The notes: generated by a model from the letters alone, not told the origin. DNA of 8,351 bases from Actinomycetota bacterium (GCA_013812265.1 JACCTQ010000273.1:1-8351), one strand, 5' to 3'. Shown: positions 1-5,427, counted from the first letter of the stretch. Numbers and translations are program-made.

Positions 1-508
1 AGAGGTACCCAGCCTTGACCGGCGGCCGCAGCGCACTGTGGATCACCGGCCACCAGAGGAGGCAGCCGGTGGCGAAGTAGGCGGCATGCTCGAGGTGAAG
101 GAGCCAGGACGGGTTGCGGAGCGCGGCGTCGTAGGCCCACGGGACGTGCCAGGCGAAATACGTCACGAGCCAAACCGGCAGCGCGAACAGCGGATGGGTG
201 AAGAAACGCCCGCCGGGAAGGCGGAGGAGCGCTGCCGCGAGCCCTGGTGACAAACCCAGCACTGCGAGAGCGGGCGCCCACTCGGCGAGCACGACGTTCT
301 GGAGCAGGTGGGCGCTCAGAAGGTATCCGAGTGCGAGCGTCTGCAGCGGCGAGATGAGAACGGCGAGCAGAAGCGCTTGTCCTGCGACGAACGCGCCGAC
401 GCGCCACCGGGGGGCGGGGTAGGTGCGCAGGGAGGCGGCGTACGCGATGGAGAGAGCCGGCACCAGCACAAGGGCCTCGCGATCCCAGGCCCACGCGTAC
501 GGATCCAC
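1..508 (-). CDS. ctaG: Cytochrome c oxidase (caa3-type) assembly protein, CtaG family, 3' end missing
   Basis: The gene runs off the left edge, leaving 169 N-terminal residues of an open frame. The translation is strongly hydrophobic, with membrane segments near residues 12-26, 38-62, 66-86, 106-123 and 139-157. It matches the Caa3_CtaG family by pattern: a histidine-containing helix (AHLLQN, 66-71), WHVPWAYDAAL (120-130) and HLEHAAYF (138-145) followed by LLWWPVI (150-156). Family members are inner-membrane proteins thought to help deliver copper to, or assemble, the CuA/CuB centres of haem-copper oxidases. The GTG at 506-508 is the first possible start, because an in-frame TAG lies just upstream; no Shine-Dalgarno sequence is obvious. 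tRNA-Gly starts 28 bp away on the other strand. Many relatives have a second His (QH) where this one has Asn71. The family call is firm and the exact start less so. Confidence 0.85.
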   Translation of the reverse strand, partial: MDPYAWAWDREALVLVPALSIAYAASLRTYPAPRWRVGAFVAGQALLLAVLISPLQTLALGYLLSAHLLQNVVLAEWAPALAVLGLSPGLAAALLRLPGGRFFTHPLFALPVWLVTYFAWHVPWAYDAALRNPSWLLHLEHAAYFATGCLLWWPVIHSALRPPVKAGYL

Positions 509-535
509 GTCGCTACGCTACTTGCCGAGGATCGG

Positions 536-606
536 GCGGGCGTAGCTCAACGGTAGAGCCCCAGCCTTCCAAGCTGGTTATGCGGGTTCGATTCCCGCCG
601 CCCGCT
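536..606 (+). tRNA. tRNA-Gly (anticodon TCC)
   Basis: A full cloverleaf can be drawn by hand. The acceptor is GCGGGCG/CGCCCGC, the D arm GCTC/GAGC, the anticodon stem CCAGC/GCTGG with loop CTTCCAA (anticodon TCC), and the T arm GCGGG/CCCGC with loop TTCGATT. The discriminator base is T606 and CCA is not encoded. The gene is divergent from ctaG, so both promoters share a very short spacer. A strong GC hairpin at 641-663 lies 34 bp downstream and might help end transcription, although no T-run follows it. Confidence 0.97.
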
Positions 607-608
607 CT

Positions 609-914
609 CTCGCGTCCTCGGGCGCGCGGACGGCTCCCGCCCGGCGGAGCCGGGCTCCGCCGGCCGTGCTAAAGCACTGTCCCTTCCGGCCTCGCACCCT
701 CACCGACGTTCCGAGAACGCGAGAGAATCGCCGCTAGCTTCGATCGCGTCCTCGGCCGCCCGCCGCTCCCGCCCAGCAGAGCTGGGCTCCGCCGCGGGCT
801 AACGTCGGTGTCATCCCAGACCCGTAGGAGTAGGGCCGTGCTAAAGCACTGTCCCTTCCGGCCTCGCGCCCTCAGCGACGTTCCGAGAACGCGAGAGAAT
901 CGCCTCCAGCTTCG
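609..914. repeat. Imperfect tandem repeat, two units (609-742 and 743-914)
   Basis: Three blocks occur twice in the same order. Block A is CGCGTCCTCGG (611-621 and 745-755). Block B is 30 bp (633-662 and 765-794, 3 mismatches). Block C is 81 bp (662-742 and 834-914, 4 mismatches). Unit 2 carries about 40 extra bases between B and C (795-833). Block B of unit 1 forms an 11-bp inverted repeat (641-663). In unit 2 several pairs become G-T wobbles if read on the minus strand. Block C contains GTGCTAAAGCAC, a 5-bp inverted repeat, in both units. The first unit begins 3 bp behind tRNA-Gly. No coding potential is credible. A REP-like or other dispersed non-coding element is my inference. Confidence 0.8.
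641..663. repeat. Perfect 11-bp GC-rich inverted repeat
   Basis: CCGGCGGAGCC and GGCTCCGCCGG flank a single G, so the transcript of either strand would fold into a very stable hairpin. It lies 34 bp behind tRNA-Gly and could stop or protect that transcript. There is no T-run on either side, so it is not a standard intrinsic terminator. It is part of block B of the tandem repeat. Confidence 0.6.
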
Positions 915-958
915 CGGGTCCGCTCTGCGATCTGCCGTTCGAGACGCAACTTCCTGGC

Positions 959-1127
959 GCGGCGAAGCCTTGCGGAGATCAGCTCTGTGCCTGAGCGTTA
1001 GTGGTGCGCGCCGGTCGCACGGGGTCACACATCATGGCGCGCAGAGCCCGTTTCGGCTGACTGGCCCACGCCGGCGCGCACGACTAACGATCAGAGCAAA
1101 GCATTCTCCGCAGAAGGCTTGTGCCGC
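959..1127. repeat. Long imperfect palindrome with 56-bp centre
   Basis: The inner arms 991-1014 and 1071-1094 match at 22 of 24 positions as an inverted repeat, with mismatches only at the pairs 1003/1082 and 995/1090. The similarity continues outward in smaller blocks: GCGGAGA (972-978) with TCTCCGC (1105-1111), AAGCCTT (965-971) with AAGGCTT (1114-1120), and GCGGC (959-963) with GCCGC (1123-1127). The centre (1015-1070) has no open frame of note. Size and shape resemble a MITE or a decayed foldback element. I see no clear target-site duplication. It is not an integron attC site, because the GTT and AAC core triplets are in the wrong order for one. Confidence 0.75.
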
Positions 1128-1219
1128 AGTTACCAAGAGTGACAGAAGTTCGGCGAGGGGTCAAGCGGCGTTTACTGTTTTTGGCCCAGGGCTTCCGCTG
1201 CCGGAAGATGGGCTATCGG

Positions 1220-1462
1220 CTAGGCGCCGGTCTCGGGGAGGCGGTCGACGACCGGCTCAATCGATCCCGCCGTCGGTTCGAGCTCGCCCGATTCCAGCCC
1301 GCTGACCAGCTCGCGAACGAGGGCGCGTGCCTCGGAATCCTGGTCGGGATCGAGAATGGTGTTGATGGTGGCGGCGACTTCGCCGTCCATCACGAGGTCG
1401 GCGGTTACGGTGTGCAGCTCGCGACGTGGGATGTACGAGTCCTCGGCGACGCCGATACGCAC
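1220..1462 (-). CDS. Small acidic protein of unknown function (80 aa)
   Basis: I do not recognise the family. The GTG at 1460-1462 is chosen because GGAGGTGA (1465-1472, minus strand) sits five bases ahead of it when measured from GGAGG. A second GTG at 1468 is too close to that sequence to use it. Further upstream in this frame only CTG codons occur before a TGA. The product starts MRIGVAEDSY, is acidic (many Asp and Glu), has no membrane segment or signal peptide, and carries a hydrophobic-charged alternation compatible with a beta-rich N-terminal half followed by helix (residues about 48-60). Codon third positions are mostly G or C, as in neighbouring genes, which supports real coding. It is divergent from the AI-2E gene across about 130 bp. 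No cysteine or histidine cluster suggests metal binding. Confidence 0.6.
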   Translation of the reverse strand: MRIGVAEDSYIPRRELHTVTADLVMDGEVAATINTILDPDQDSEARALVRELVSGLESGELEPTAGSIEPVVDRLPETGA

Positions 1463-1464
1463 GG

Positions 1465-1472
1465 TCACCTCC
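1465..1472 (-). promoter_or_regulatory. Strong Shine-Dalgarno of the small 80-aa gene
   Basis: GGAGGTGA on the minus strand is an eight-base complement of the 16S rRNA 3' tail. It overlaps the upstream GTG at 1468 and so favours the GTG at 1462 as the true start. Confidence 0.6.
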
Positions 1473-1590
1473 CGACCGTCCGGCAGGGACGCTGTCGCTT
1501 CGATTCTGGTTGCGCGCAGGCTGATGCGGACGGCTTGTCCGAGTCGACCGCCCGCTAAACGTCCGGTGCCTTCGCGATTCTCTCTCGGAC

Positions 1591-2679
1591 GTGGTCCCTG
1601 AACGCTTCATACGCTTCCGCGCACGCACGGTCCTGTCCGTACTCGGGATCGTCCTTGCGGTCGCAGCGTTCATCGAGATCGTCGTTCTGGCGCGGCATGT
1701 CCTGGTCTGGATCTTCGTGGCGCTGTTTCTCGCACTCGCGCTGAATCCCGCCGTGAACTGGTTGCAGCGCCACGGCGTCCCTCGCCGCAGCCTTGCCGCT
1801 GCGATCACCTTCCTCGGCGCGCTGGCGGCAATCGCCGGCATCGGCGCGCTCTTCATCCCGACGCTGGTGGATCAGGTCAACTCGTTCGTCGACGCCCTCC
1901 CCGGCTACGTCGAGGACATCACGGAAGGTCGCGGCCCACTCGGCTTCCTCGAGACGGACTACCAGGTGGTCGAGAAGGTGCGAGCGGCCGTGGAGGACGG
2001 AGGCGCGACCAAGGTGCTCGGCCTGTCGGGGACCGCGCTCGCCGTGACCAAGGGCGTGATCACGCTGATCGTCGCCACCATCACGATCGCCTTCATGACG
2101 TTCTTCATGCTCCTCGAGGGGCCGGCATGGATGGAGCGGTTCTACTCGCTGATTCCCGCCCAGTCTCAGGCGCGCTGGCGCCGCGTGGGTCATGACATCT
2201 ACCGAACGGTCGGAGGCTACGTCGCCGGCAATCTGCTGATCAGCCTCATCGCGGGGATCACGTCGTCGATCGTCCTCCTAGTCATGGGCGTCCCGTACGC
2301 GATCGCGCTCGGCCTCATCGTGGCCATCCTGGACCTGATCCCGCTGGCGGGCGCCGTAATCGCCACAGTCGTGATCAGCGGGGTCGCCTTTCTCGACTCC
2401 GTCACGGCCGGCGTCGTCGTGCTCATCTTCTTCCTCATCTACCAGCAAGTCGAGAATCACTTTCTCTTCCCGATCGTGTACTCGCGCACGGTTCAGCTCT
2501 CTCCGCTGGCCGTGCTCATCGCGGTGCTGATCGGAGCCGAGCTCGCCGGCATCCTGGGCGCGCTGGCGGCAATTCCGGTGGCCGGGACGATCCAGGTCAT
2601 CCTGCTGGACTGGCTTGGTCATCGCCGGCCGAGGCCGGTCGTCGAGCCGCCCCCGGTGGAGCAAGCGGCGGAAACGTAA
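1591..2679 (+). CDS. AI-2E family transporter-like membrane protein
   Basis: The 362-residue product has the length and layout of the AI-2E transporter family (PF01594, TqsA/YdiK/PerM-like). A hydrophobic pair sits near residues 13-34 and 36-53, another segment near 68-90, then a soluble stretch with short helices (about 92-150). A long block of membrane segments follows from about 153 to the end. Family-typical stretches are GVPYAIALGLIVAILDLIPL in the middle and QQVENHFLFPIV (near 285-296), with a final AAIPVAG. The C-terminal tail is Pro/Glu-rich. Members are inner-membrane proteins. Some export autoinducer-2 or antiport sodium, but most have no proven substrate, so none is assigned here. 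The GTG start is the first after an in-frame stop and lacks a good Shine-Dalgarno. The gene converges on tRNA-Arg(TCT). Confidence 0.93.
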   Translation: MVPERFIRFRARTVLSVLGIVLAVAAFIEIVVLARHVLVWIFVALFLALALNPAVNWLQRHGVPRRSLAAAITFLGALAAIAGIGALFIPTLVDQVNSFVDALPGYVEDITEGRGPLGFLETDYQVVEKVRAAVEDGGATKVLGLSGTALAVTKGVITLIVATITIAFMTFFMLLEGPAWMERFYSLIPAQSQARWRRVGHDIYRTVGGYVAGNLLISLIAGITSSIVLLVMGVPYAIALGLIVAILDLIPLAGAVIATVVISGVAFLDSVTAGVVVLIFFLIYQQVENHFLFPIVYSRTVQLSPLAVLIAVLIGAELAGILGALAAIPVAGTIQVILLDWLGHRRPRPVVEPPPVEQAAET

Positions 2680-2703
2680 GCGGGCCGACCGGATAGCTGA
2701 CCA

Positions 2704-2775
2704 TGCGCCTGGAGGGATTCGAACCCCCGACCAACGGCTTAGAAGGCCGCCGCTCTTCCACTGAGCTACAGGCGC
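2704..2775 (-). tRNA. tRNA-Arg (anticodon TCT)
   Basis: Read on the minus strand, the acceptor is GCGCCTG/CAGGCGC, the D arm GCTC/GAGC, and the anticodon stem GCGGC/GCCGT with one G-U pair. The loop is CTTCTAA (anticodon TCT), the T loop TTCGAAT, the discriminator A, and no CCA is encoded. It ends 24 bp from the stop of the convergent AI-2E gene. Upstream on its own strand, CGCTACGCT (2784-2792) could hold a -10 element (TACGCT). Confidence 0.97.
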
Positions 2776-2861
2776 TCGTCAGGAGCGTAGCGCGGTGACC
2801 GCACGGCGGAGGTAGCCGCGTCCTCGGAGCCGGTTTCCGCCGGAGGTGACTGGGTAGGTGA

Positions 2862-3539
2862 GTGGCCGTGGCTCGCACCGTGATCCTCGACGTCGACGGG
2901 ACGCTCGTCGACACCAATTACCACCACGCGCTTGCGTGGTACCGGGCTTTCCGGCGCCACGGCGTCGTCCTCCCACTCTGGAAGCTGCACCGACACGTCG
3001 GCATGGGCGGCGACAAGTACGTCGCGGCCCTTGCGGGCGAGGGCGTCGAGGAGCGCCTCGGAGACGACTTGCGCGCCGAGTGGGAGCGGCTGTTCGACGA
3101 GATGATCGAGGAGGTCGAGCCTCTGGAAGGGGCGCGCGACCTGATCGTCGACCTCAAGGAGCGCAGGCACACGGTCGTCCTGGCGAGCTCAGCCATCGAG
3201 GCGCACCTCGACCAGTTCCTCGACAAGCTGGATGCCCGCGCGCTCGTTGACGCCTGGACCATGAAGGATGATGTCGAGGCGAGCAAGCCGGACCCGGATC
3301 TGGTGGAAGCGGCGCTCGAGAAAGCGGGGAATCGTGACGCCGTCATGGTCGGCGACACACCGTGGGACTGCGAGGCAGCACGGCGAGCCGGAATCGAGAC
3401 ACTGTGCGTGCTCACAGGTGGCTTCTCCGAAGCGGAGCTCCGCGAAGCGGGCGCGGCTGCCGTGTTCGAGTCGATCGCGGACCTGCGCGCGGAACTGCCG
3501 CGGCTCCATGCGTTTGACACGCTCGATACCTCGCGCTAG
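2862..3539 (+). CDS. HAD-superfamily hydrolase, phosphoglycolate phosphatase-like
   Basis: All four haloacid dehalogenase motifs are present. Motif I is DVDGTLVDT (10-18), with nucleophile Asp10 and acid/base Asp12. Motif II is the Ser in LASSA (109 or 110). Motif III is Lys142 in SKPDP. Motif IV is GDTPWDCEA, with Asp165 and Asp169 for Mg2+. A helical cap of about 65 residues between motifs I and II marks it as a type C1 enzyme of the phosphoglycolate phosphatase / beta-phosphoglucomutase group. It is a cytosolic phosphomonoesterase, and the substrate cannot be read from sequence. The longest start is GTG 2862. The GTG at 2868 has better spacing from AGGTGA (2856-2861) and may be the true start, two codons shorter. 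It stands alone between two opposite-strand tRNA genes. Confidence 0.93.
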   Translation: MAVARTVILDVDGTLVDTNYHHALAWYRAFRRHGVVLPLWKLHRHVGMGGDKYVAALAGEGVEERLGDDLRAEWERLFDEMIEEVEPLEGARDLIVDLKERRHTVVLASSAIEAHLDQFLDKLDARALVDAWTMKDDVEASKPDPDLVEAALEKAGNRDAVMVGDTPWDCEAARRAGIETLCVLTGGFSEAELREAGAAAVFESIADLRAELPRLHAFDTLDTSR

Positions 3540-3541
3540 CC

Positions 3542-3563
3542 TTTGATTGACGAATCAGTCAAA
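3542..3563. promoter_or_regulatory. AT-rich palindrome behind the HAD gene (operator or weak terminator)
   Basis: TTTGATTGA and TCAGTCAAA flank CGAA, a 9-bp inverted repeat with one T-G pair, starting two bases after the HAD stop codon. It is markedly more AT-rich than its surroundings. As RNA it would fold, but no T-run follows. The dyad also looks like the binding site of a dimeric regulator such as a TetR-type protein. The role is undecided. Confidence 0.4.
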
Positions 3564-3673
3564 CCGTGGCTTTGGCTACGGGGTTGCCGGGGTTTGATCA
3601 CGAGGGGAGCCGCAGCCCCCACAAGATCGCCCCGGCTTTTCTTTGTCAGGTGCGGCGGGAGCCTTGGTGGATA

Positions 3674-3747
3674 GGTGACCGATGGGACTCGAACCCACAA
3701 CCACCGGGACCACAACCCGGGGCTCTACCAATTGAGCTACGGCCACC
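3674..3747 (-). tRNA. tRNA-His (anticodon GTG)
   Basis: Read on the minus strand, the acceptor is GTGGCCG/CGGTCAC and the extra 5' G typical of tRNA-His (position 3747) faces discriminator C (3674). The anticodon stem is CCGGG/CCCGG with loop TTGTGGT (anticodon GTG). The T arm is GTGGG/CCCAT with loop TTCGAGT. No CCA is encoded. Confidence 0.97.
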
Positions 3748-3757
3748 GCGCAATCAA

Positions 3758-3780
3758 CAGGATAGCCCAGCGCTATCCTG
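3758..3780. promoter_or_regulatory. Palindrome carrying opposed TATCCT boxes between two divergent tRNA genes
   Basis: CAGGATAG and CTATCCTG form a perfect 8-bp inverted repeat around CCCAGCG. Each arm carries TATCCT on one strand, a fair actinobacterial -10 element. On the minus strand the box ends 12 bases before mature tRNA-His, a sensible distance. On the plus strand it is about 75 bases before tRNA-Arg(TCG), which is far. No convincing -35 elements are visible. The same TATCCT lies 10 bases before tRNA-Leu. Confidence 0.4.
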
Positions 3781-3853
3781 ACCCGGGTTTCCCGAGCGCG
3801 AAGGGACTAACTCAGGTTTCCCAGAACGTGCGGGCTGCACTTTTCTGGGGCAC

Positions 3854-3925
3854 GGCCCCGTAGCTCAGTGGATAGAGCAGCGGACTTCGAATCCGCGTGC
3901 GGAGGTTCGATTCCTCCCGGGGCTA
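3854..3925 (+). tRNA. tRNA-Arg (anticodon TCG)
   Basis: The acceptor is GGCCCCG/CGGGGCT with a terminal G-U pair, the D arm GCTC/GAGC, and the anticodon stem GCGGA/TCCGC with loop CTTCGAA (anticodon TCG). The variable loop is four bases. The T arm is GGAGG/CCTCC with loop TTCGATT, the discriminator is A, and no CCA is encoded. The Kelch gene begins only 13 bases beyond the 3' end, so the tRNA and mRNA may share a transcript. Confidence 0.97.
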
Positions 3926-3938
3926 CTAGGATCCACCA

Positions 3939-4868
3939 ATGCTTCGAGCAGCCGTCGTTGGTCTGGCCGTCGCCCTCGTCCCGGCCGCTGCCGTCGCCTC
4001 GGCCGTGCAACAGTGGCGACGAGCCGCTCCGCTCCCTCTGCCGCGAACCGAGGTCGCGGTCGCGGTCCTCGGGAAAGAGATCGTGGTCGTGGGTGGCTAC
4101 CTCGCGGATGGGGCCACGTCGCCTCGCGTGGACGCCTATGCGCCTGCTCGGAACACCTGGCGGCGGCTGCCGGATCTCCCGCTCGCCGTCAACCATTCCG
4201 TGGCCGCAGGGCACGGGGGGAGGCTGTACGTCGTAGGCGGGTACGGCGGAAACGGCGAACGCCTGCGGTCAGCGTTTGCGTTCGCAAACGGTCGCTGGTC
4301 GAGCCTTCCGGCGCTTCCCGAGCCCCGCGCAGCAGCTGGAGCAGCGATCGTCGGTAACAAGCTCTACGTGGTCGGCGGCGTCGGCACGGGATCACCGCGG
4401 CTGGCGCAAAGGGGACTCGCTTTCGATCTCCAGCGCAGGCGCTGGTCGACGATTCCCGGTCCGACGCCTCGAGAGCATCTGGCCGTGACCTCGGCCGCCG
4501 GCCGTGTGTACGCGATCGCGGGCCGAACGGCAGGGCTCGATACGAACCTCGCCCACACGGAGGTGTACCGGCCGGGGAGCAAGGGCTGGACGCGCCTGCC
4601 GCCTGTCCCGGGGGCGCGCGGCGGAACGGCCGCGGCTGCCGTCGGAACGACGATCGTGTCAGCCGGAGGCGAGGCGCCCGGGGGCACGATCGCGACCGTC
4701 TACGGTTTGAACACGCGAACGCGGCGCTGGAGGCGCCTGCCGGATCTTCCGACGCCTCGCCACGGCCTGGGCCTCTCGGCCTTTGGTGGGCGGGTCTATG
4801 CGATCGGCGGCGGTCCGCGCCCAGGCCTGTTCGTAAGCGGCGCGAACGAGGTCCTAGCGCTCCGGTGA
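3939..4868 (+). CDS. Secreted Kelch-repeat beta-propeller protein
   Basis: The 309-residue product begins with a signal peptide (Arg at position 3, hydrophobic to about residue 20, likely cleaved after ASA at 20-22). Six Kelch blades follow at a spacing of about 48 residues. The Gly-Gly pairs stand at 52-53, 100-101, 146-147, 243-244 and 290-291, and blade 4 has Ala-Gly at 194-195. The blade-closing tryptophans are 26, 74, 120, 169, 217 and 264. The Trp at 26 comes before the first blade, so the N-terminus probably closes the last blade, making a six-bladed ring. Kelch propellers are binding scaffolds, and no catalytic residues are evident. The likely location is outside the membrane, and the ligand is unknown. 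The ATG has a weak AGGA seven bases upstream. Confidence 0.9.
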   Translation: MLRAAVVGLAVALVPAAAVASAVQQWRRAAPLPLPRTEVAVAVLGKEIVVVGGYLADGATSPRVDAYAPARNTWRRLPDLPLAVNHSVAAGHGGRLYVVGGYGGNGERLRSAFAFANGRWSSLPALPEPRAAAGAAIVGNKLYVVGGVGTGSPRLAQRGLAFDLQRRRWSTIPGPTPREHLAVTSAAGRVYAIAGRTAGLDTNLAHTEVYRPGSKGWTRLPPVPGARGGTAAAAVGTTIVSAGGEAPGGTIATVYGLNTRTRRWRRLPDLPTPRHGLGLSAFGGRVYAIGGGPRPGLFVSGANEVLALR

Positions 4869-4885
4869 TCTTTCGCGGCCGTCTC

Positions 4886-4891
4886 TATCCT
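4886..4891 (+). promoter_or_regulatory. Possible -10 element of tRNA-Leu
   Basis: TATCCT ends ten bases before mature tRNA-Leu, inside the 33-bp gap behind the Kelch stop. The -35 region is not recognisable, so this is a tentative call based on position and on the same hexamer upstream of tRNA-His. Confidence 0.35.
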
Positions 4892-4901
4892 TCGCGTGGA
4901 A

Positions 4902-4985
4902 GCGGGCGTGGCGGAACTGGCAGACGCGACGGGTTTAGGACCCGTTGGGCGAAAGCTCGTGGAGGTTCGAGTCCTCTCGCCCGCA
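4902..4985 (+). tRNA. tRNA-Leu (anticodon TAG)
   Basis: A class II tRNA of 84 bases. The acceptor is GCGGGCG/CGCCCGC and the anticodon stem ACGGG/CCCGT with loop TTTAGGA (anticodon TAG). The long variable arm is built from TGGGCGAAAGCTCG, and the T arm is GGAGG/CCTCT with loop TTCGAGT. The discriminator is A985 of the class-typical kind (position 4985) and no CCA is encoded. Confidence 0.96.
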
Positions 4986-5039
4986 TGTGTCTTTCGTACC
5001 ACGGTTCTCGCCGTGCCAGCGGTGGAGTTTTCGATAGCC

Positions 5040-5048
5040 AGGAGGTGA
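5040..5048 (+). promoter_or_regulatory. Near-perfect Shine-Dalgarno of the ChaB-like gene
   Basis: AGGAGGTGA is a nine-base complement of the 16S rRNA 3' tail and ends one base before the ATG at 5050. It fixes that start and predicts high translation. Confidence 0.75.
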
Positions 5049-5049
5049 G

Positions 5050-5427
5050 ATGCCCGCCAAAGACGACCTACCTGAGACGCTGAAGCGCTCTCCGAGGAAG
5101 GCCCAGCGCACGTGGGCCAAGACCCACGACAGCGCCGTCGAGCAGTACGGAGAAGGCGAGCGCGCCCAGCGAACGGCGTACGCCGCGCTCAAGCACTCGT
5201 TCGAGAAGGTGGAAGATCACTGGGAGCCGAAGGATGAGAAAGGGCCCTCCGACCCCCGCGCGAAGTCGGGCGGGTCGAACGCGAAGGGCGAGACCTTTGG
5301 CGGAGTCGACCTCTACGGAAATACGAAGCAGGAGCTGTACGAGCGTGCGGCCTCACTCGGGGTGAAGGGCCGGTCGAAGATGACCAAGGAAGAGCTTGCA
5401 CGGGAGATCGCGAGAAAGCAGCGGTGA
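5050..5427 (+). CDS. ChaB-family protein with C-terminal Rho-N/SAP-like segment
   Basis: Residues about 1-60 match the ChaB fold pattern (PF06150): an LPETL start, alternating helices with AQRTWAKTHDSAVEQY, then an AYAALKHSFEKVEDHW stretch ending in W58 and K61. E. coli ChaB was named as a regulator of the ChaA cation antiporter, but its biochemical role is unclear and no chaA is visible here. Residues about 62-85 form a charged Gly/Ser/Pro linker. Residues about 88-125 (LYGNTKQELYERAASLGV, then SKMTKEELAREIARKQ) look like a Rho N-terminal or SAP-type helix-loop-helix, which often binds nucleic acid. The protein is small, soluble and rich in Lys and Glu. It ends 33 bp before tig but probably has a separate promoter from it. 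Confidence 0.85.
   Translation: MPAKDDLPETLKRSPRKAQRTWAKTHDSAVEQYGEGERAQRTAYAALKHSFEKVEDHWEPKDEKGPSDPRAKSGGSNAKGETFGGVDLYGNTKQELYERAASLGVKGRSKMTKEELAREIARKQR

Larger units (their letters stand above)
607..1219. other. Gene-free, repeat-rich spacer
   Basis: Between tRNA-Gly and the small minus-strand gene I find no reading frame with a plausible start, ribosome binding site and recognisable protein. The open frames here read as Arg/Ser-rich shadow translations. The spacer holds two units of an imperfect tandem repeat (609-914), each with an inverted repeat, then a long imperfect palindrome (959-1127). A 6-bp hairpin (CTTCCG/CGGAAG, 1192-1207) sits 12 bp beyond the stop of the small minus-strand gene. 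It is not followed by a T-run on the minus strand, so a classical terminator is unlikely. The rest shows no structure I can support. Confidence 0.7.

Noticed and set aside
511..519. Shared CGCTACGCT upstream of tRNA-Gly and tRNA-Arg(TCT) as a common promoter motif
   Set aside because: Its distance to the two tRNAs differs (16 and 8 bases) and no -35 elements go with it.
991..1094. Integron attC recombination site
   Set aside because: The inverted repeat has GTT on the left and AAC on the right, the reverse of the attC core order, and no integrase or cassette is seen.
1192..1207. Intrinsic terminator for the small minus-strand gene
   Set aside because: The 6-bp hairpin is followed on the minus strand by a GC-rich stretch and an A-run, not by T residues.
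607..1219. CRISPR array
   Set aside because: There are only two repeat units, about 130-170 bp long and adjacent, with no short regular repeats, unique spacers or cas genes.
669..1305. Open frames on both strands across the repeat-rich spacer (minus 669-1028, plus 808-1305)
   Set aside because: They run through the tandem repeat and the palindrome, are Arg/Ser-rich with no domain pattern, and have no good ribosome binding site. High-GC DNA often leaves such frames open.
1573..1590. Third fragment of block C (GCGATTCTCTC) upstream of the AI-2E start
   Set aside because: Only about 11 bases match exactly, which can arise by chance in this window.
1555..2193. A 212-codon minus-strand frame opposite the AI-2E gene
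   Set aside because: It is a low-complexity, Asp/Arg/Glu-rich mirror of a clear membrane protein gene on the plus strand.
3786..3822. Direct repeat GGTTTCCC (3786-3793 and 3815-3822) before tRNA-Arg(TCG)
   Set aside because: Eight bases repeated once is too short to support as a site without comparison to relatives.
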